Part shown: positions 60,829 through 64,000 of the stretch, piece after piece
How positions within the stretch are numbered: the first letter of the stretch is position 1
Layout: every line of letters starts with the position of its first letter
Source of the DNA: an uncultured Eubacterium sp.
GTDB taxonomy: Bacteria > Bacillota > Clostridia > Peptostreptococcales > Anaerovoracaceae
Assembly: GCA_902495595.1 (NCBI GenBank)
Contig: CABUXV010000001.1
Coordinates: forward strand, 62,001 to 126,000
DNA length: 64,000 nucleotides
Direction: 5' to 3'
Made by a program: the position numbers and the translations under genes
Notes under the pieces: generated by a model
The model's database searches: none
What the model was told of the DNA's origin: nothing
The model's input: only the letters and a program-made list of their open reading frames with translations

Positions 60829-61070
60829 TGAGAATAGATAAGTTTTTAAAAAATTCAAGAATAATAAAACGTCGTACAGTTGCAAAAGAAGCATGTGAGC
60901 AGGGAAGAATTACCATAAACGATAAACCTGCAAAACCTGGAACTGAAGTTAAAATAGGAGACGAGATATTTATCCAATTTGGAAATGGAAGTCTTAAAGT
61001 GGAAGTCTCAGCGCTTACGGAATCATGCCGAAAGGAAGACGCGGCAGGAATGTACAATGTAATTGAATGA
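60828..61070 (+). CDS. rqcP: S4-domain RNA-binding protein RqcP
   Basis: An 80-residue protein almost entirely made of an S4 domain (MRIDKFLKNSRIIKRRTVAKEA and GRITINDKPAKPGTEVKIGD as two blocks). It matches YabO/RqcP, which assists RqcH in Ala-tailing of stalled 50S subunits in Bacillus. Overlap with the preceding stop (TAATG) indicates coupled translation. yabP and yabQ, its usual neighbours, are not downstream here. Confidence 0.88.
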   Translation: MRIDKFLKNSRIIKRRTVAKEACEQGRITINDKPAKPGTEVKIGDEIFIQFGNGSLKVEVSALTESCRKEDAAGMYNVIE

Positions 61071-61156
61071 TTGAATTAAAATAATAATTATAATAATTGC
61101 TTAAAAATAAAACCTTTTGTCAAGAATATTTGTATATATTTGACAGGAGGTTTTTT

Positions 61157-62113
61157 ATGATTTTAGGGATTCCAAGGGGATATTTTTTATACGATTATAA
61201 AAAATTTACGGAAGAACTTTTTAAAAATACTGATATAAAACTATATTTTGGAAAAGAAAACAGCGATGAAATTATAGCCATGGGAAGCAGAACGGTTGTA
61301 GATGAAGCATGTATACCAATTAAGCTTTTAGTAGGGCAGATAAATAAGCTTAAGGAAAACTGTGATTTTATTTTAGTTCCCAGAATTATGAAAGATTTTA
61401 AAGGAAAATGGCTGTGCCCTAAACTTTTAGGTCTTCCTGAGATTGCTGTCTCAGATGAAAATCAGGAAAATTTGATTATAACAGAGCCTATATATTTTGA
61501 CGATAAAAGAAAATGCAAGAAGACTTTTGCAAAAATATTTAAATCACTTAATATTGATAAAAGAATATTTGAAAAAAATTTCAAATCGGCTTATGAGATT
61601 CAAAGAAATTTTGCATATGGCTTAAAAAAATATGAAATAGAGGCATCATGGGAATTTGTTCCGCCTGTTCCTGCTCAGGGAGAAATAATACTTCCGAATA
61701 CCAAAAAAGTTTTTTTGGCAGGTCATTGTTATAATATATATGATAAGTTTTTTAATGGAAATATAATAAAAAAATTGGATGATTTGGGAATAGAAGCTAT
61801 AACAGAAAACAAAGTCAATCCTGTAGATAGAGAAAATGTTATAAAAGAAGCAAATTTGATTAAAAAACCTTTCTGGGAAGCTTTCGTAAGAACTTTTGGA
61901 AGTGCCTTGTATTTAAAAGATAAGGTTGATGGAATAATATATTTATCATCTTTTTCATGCGGCACAGATTCTTTTATAACTGAAATGATTAAAATATATA
62001 TTCCGGATATTCCTATAATGGTGTTAAAACTTGATGAACATAAAGGTTCTGCAGGATATGAAACAAGACTTGAAGCTTTTTCCGATCTGCTGGAGAGGAG
62101 GCAGGCATCTTGA
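61157..62113 (+). CDS. acyl-CoA dehydratase activase-related protein (DUF2229/COG3580 type)
   Basis: A 318-residue protein of the family related to 2-hydroxyacyl-CoA dehydratase components. It has the N-terminal IPRGYFLYDY segment of DUF2229, conserved cysteines in VVDEACIPIKLLVGQ and YLSSFSCGTDSF, and the ending DEHKGSAGYETRLEAF. An in-frame ATG at 61097 is possible, but GGAGG lies eight bases before the ATG at 61157. It is the first of three coupled genes; larger bacteria proteins combine all three parts in one chain. The substrate is unknown. Confidence 0.8.
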   Translation: MILGIPRGYFLYDYKKFTEELFKNTDIKLYFGKENSDEIIAMGSRTVVDEACIPIKLLVGQINKLKENCDFILVPRIMKDFKGKWLCPKLLGLPEIAVSDENQENLIITEPIYFDDKRKCKKTFAKIFKSLNIDKRIFEKNFKSAYEIQRNFAYGLKKYEIEASWEFVPPVPAQGEIILPNTKKVFLAGHCYNIYDKFFNGNIIKKLDDLGIEAITENKVNPVDRENVIKEANLIKKPFWEAFVRTFGSALYLKDKVDGIIYLSSFSCGTDSFITEMIKIYIPDIPIMVLKLDEHKGSAGYETRLEAFSDLLERRQAS

Positions 62114-63213
62114 TAGTTACATTCCCTAATTTCGGCGATACTGCTTTAATTCTTTCAAAGATTTTTTCGGAAATGGGAATAGAGTATGTAATGCCTGAAA
62201 AGAACAGTAAATCTATACTTAAAAAAGGTTCTGAAATATCTCCTGAGGATATGTGTATACCATTTAAGTATATGATGGGAAATTTTATGAGTTCTTATGA
62301 AAGAGGAGCTGATACCGCCTTAATGATGGCAACGGCAGGACCTTGCAGGCTAGGTGAATATGGTCAGCTTTTTATGGAAATTTTGAAAAAAAACGGATAT
62401 GATTTTAAATGGATATTGATAGATTCTCCATCAGTTATAGGAAAAGCAGAATTTTTCAGACGAATAAAACAAATCACAGGCGATAAAACAAATAAAATGT
62501 ATCTTGCTGCAAATACGCTGAGGAAAGGAATTAAGCTTGTTAAGAACTCCGATAAATTTAAATCTGAAGTTATGCTGCGGGCAGGATATATGAGAAAACC
62601 TTATGAGGCTGTAGAACTTTTAAAAAAAACCGAGGAGCTTATGTATGACGCTGAAAATATCAAACAGTGTTTGGGAATTTTGCAATCAGCAAAAACTGAG
62701 CTGAATAATTTTGAGATTATAGATTCAGCAGACCCTGTAAAAATTTTCATGACAGGTGAAATATATACTTCAATGGAAAAGGATGCTAACGGATATTTGC
62801 AGTATAAACTTATGAAAGAGGGATGCAGTGTTAAATGCAATGTGAGTTTGTGGTGGTGGATAAAGAACACGATTTTTTATTCTCTGGTTCCGGAAAGTTT
62901 GACAAGTGCATTTTATAAAAGAAAAGGAATTTTTTTCAATGTAGGAGGATATAGCAGGGAAACTATTTCAGACATCTTAAATTCAGATAAATTTGATGGA
63001 ATAATAAAAGTGATGCCATCAGGATGTATGCCTGAAATTGTTGCAAAATCATTGTGTGAACGCATGCAGAAAGAAGGGCAGTATAAAATACTGCATCTTA
63101 TATATGATGAAATGAGTGGGAATACCGGATATGAAACTAGAATAGAAGCTTTCATTGATACACTGGAAAGGAGAAAGCATGTATTGGCTGGGGATAGATA
63201 TAGGCTCAATTAG
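62110..63213 (+). CDS. 2-hydroxyacyl-CoA dehydratase-related protein (COG3581 type)
   Basis: A 367-residue relative of dehydratase subunits and the C-terminal part of giant activases. Conserved cysteines that could bind an iron-sulfur cluster occur in EDMCIPFKYMMGNF, TAGPCRLGEYGQ and PSGCMPEIV, and the ending DEMSGNTGYETRIEAF mirrors that of the preceding gene, suggesting a distant duplication. The start is TTG overlapping the previous stop, with GGAGG upstream. Its end overlaps the next gene by 35 bases. Confidence 0.8.
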   Translation: MIVTFPNFGDTALILSKIFSEMGIEYVMPEKNSKSILKKGSEISPEDMCIPFKYMMGNFMSSYERGADTALMMATAGPCRLGEYGQLFMEILKKNGYDFKWILIDSPSVIGKAEFFRRIKQITGDKTNKMYLAANTLRKGIKLVKNSDKFKSEVMLRAGYMRKPYEAVELLKKTEELMYDAENIKQCLGILQSAKTELNNFEIIDSADPVKIFMTGEIYTSMEKDANGYLQYKLMKEGCSVKCNVSLWWWIKNTIFYSLVPESLTSAFYKRKGIFFNVGGYSRETISDILNSDKFDGIIKVMPSGCMPEIVAKSLCERMQKEGQYKILHLIYDEMSGNTGYETRIEAFIDTLERRKHVLAGDRYRLN

Positions 63214-64000
63214 TACGGACTTGGTTTTAATAGATAAAGATTGTAATGTGGCAGATCAGTTATATCTTAAAACCAAGAGCAAACCTTTGGATGCTGTACG
63301 AAGAGGATTAAAAATATTCGGCAATAAATATGATAAGAATGATATAAAGGCGACAGGTCTTACAGGAAGCGGAAGAGCATTGGGAGCTGCCGTTGTCGGA
63401 GGAGATATAGTAAAAAACGAGATTACTGCTCATGCAAGAGCCGTCGCACAGATTGACCCTGAAATAAGAACTGTAATTGAAATAGGAGGACAGGACTCAA
63501 AGATAATAATAATGGAAGATGGAATGGTTGCTGACTTTGCGATGAATACAGTGTGCGCTGCAGGAACAGGTTCTTTTTTAGATAGACAGGCTAGTCGTAT
63601 GGGAATAGATATTTCGGATTTGGGAAAGATGGCGGCAGAGGCCGAAAGATGTTCGGAGATTGCAGGAAGATGTGCAGTTTTTGCGGAATCAGATATGATT
63701 CATAAGCAGCAGATGGGAGTAAAGGACGATGAACTTATGGCAGGAATGTGCAAGGCTCTGGCTCTTTCATATATGTCCAATGTTGCTAAAGGAAAAAAGA
63801 TACGGTCCAAAATATGTTTTCAGGGCGGAGTAGCATCAAATGAAGGTATGAAAAAAGCATTTGAACAAATTCTGGGAGAGGAGGTTATCGTTCCGGACCA
63901 TCATAAAATAATGGGCGCTTTTGGAGCTGCTATATTGGCAAAGGAAAAAAACTTTTCATCTACTAAATTCAAAGGGTTTGATGCAGGCAATCTTAATTTG
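63179..64000 (+). CDS. acyl-CoA dehydratase activase (BadF/BcrA ATPase family), C-terminus cut off
   Basis: ATP-dependent activator of the ASKHA fold that injects an electron into 2-hydroxyacyl-CoA dehydratases or related enzymes. I translated it from the ATG at 63179, behind AAAGGAG; the frame is open to the window edge (274 codons visible). Motifs: GIDIGSISTD (phosphate 1), GLTGSGR, IEIGGQDSK (phosphate 2), CAAGTGSFLD and RCAVFAESDMIHKQQ, the two cysteines that in homologues hold a [4Fe-4S] cluster between monomers, and FQGGVASN. Only a short C-terminal piece should be missing. No dehydratase alpha/beta pair is visible. Confidence 0.9.
   Translation, partial: MYWLGIDIGSISTDLVLIDKDCNVADQLYLKTKSKPLDAVRRGLKIFGNKYDKNDIKATGLTGSGRALGAAVVGGDIVKNEITAHARAVAQIDPEIRTVIEIGGQDSKIIIMEDGMVADFAMNTVCAAGTGSFLDRQASRMGIDISDLGKMAAEAERCSEIAGRCAVFAESDMIHKQQMGVKDDELMAGMCKALALSYMSNVAKGKKIRSKICFQGGVASNEGMKKAFEQILGEEVIVPDHHKIMGAFGAAILAKEKNFSSTKFKGFDAGNLNL

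Noticed and set aside
1..64000. CRISPR arrays, tRNA or rRNA genes, complete insertion sequences, prophage genes
   Set aside because: I looked for spaced direct repeats, cloverleaf-like CCA-ended segments, rRNA signature stretches and transposase or integrase motifs and saw none.

Overview
The window reads as a chromosomal segment of a low-GC, endospore-forming Clostridia-class Firmicute. The evidence is strong AGGAGG-type ribosome binding sites, heavy use of ATA and AGA codons, sporulation regulators (SpoIIID, SpoVT, a SpoVB/YabM-type flippase), an anaerobe-style arginine deiminase pathway, and acyl-CoA dehydratase activase genes. I cannot name the species.

Layout. 1-8730: end of a MATE exporter, then prmA-rsmE, a three-gene leftward operon (UBA-like protein, response regulator, histidine kinase), a leftward M23 peptidase/polysaccharide deacetylase fusion, and mtaB. 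8749-30316: a surface-glycopolymer island with a divergent XRE regulator, a TagGH-type ABC exporter, TagD, two CDP-glycerol glycerophosphotransferases, a TagD-oxidoreductase fusion, LicD-type proteins, an acyl-carrier-protein module (adenylating ligase, two ACPs, KAS III, SDR, MBL hydrolase, GNAT), a PLP aminotransferase and an LCP ligase, followed by a noncoding repeat region and two very small genes. 30446-31595: hinT-rpsU-yqeY. In many Firmicutes prmA-rsmE-mtaB-rpsU-yqeY are close together, so the island appears to sit inside an otherwise conserved block. 31763-37273: AbrB-like regulator, CHAP/SH3 wall protein, YgiQ, an orphan DNA methyltransferase and a Pr6Pr-type membrane protein. 37385-44704: spoIIID and mbl (divergent), a THUMP methyltransferase, the arginine deiminase genes (ornithine carbamoyltransferase, arcA, arcC), a CYTH protein and mnmM. 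44877-52037: tig-clpP-clpX-lon-engB-DUF1232-hpt. 52184-61070: spoVT, cardiolipin synthase, an MTA/SAH-deaminase-type amidohydrolase, the flippase, HU, xpaC-telA, a PNPOx-fold protein and rqcP. 61157-64000: three acyl-CoA dehydratase activase-type genes, the last cut by the window edge.

How the genes may work together. The island encodes the cytoplasmic synthesis of a glycerol-phosphate (teichoic-acid-like) chain (TagD and two polymerases), its export (TagGH) and its attachment to the wall (LCP). Between these is an AT-richer block that looks like a decoration pathway: an amino- or carboxylic acid would be adenylated, loaded on an ACP, extended and reduced by KAS III/SDR chemistry, and transferred by GNAT domains, while LicD-type proteins add a phosphodiester-linked group. 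The individual families are well known; this combination, the 1240-residue LicD-TPR-degenerate LicD-GNAT protein and the TagD-oxidoreductase fusion are the best candidates for something not yet described. That functional model is inference.
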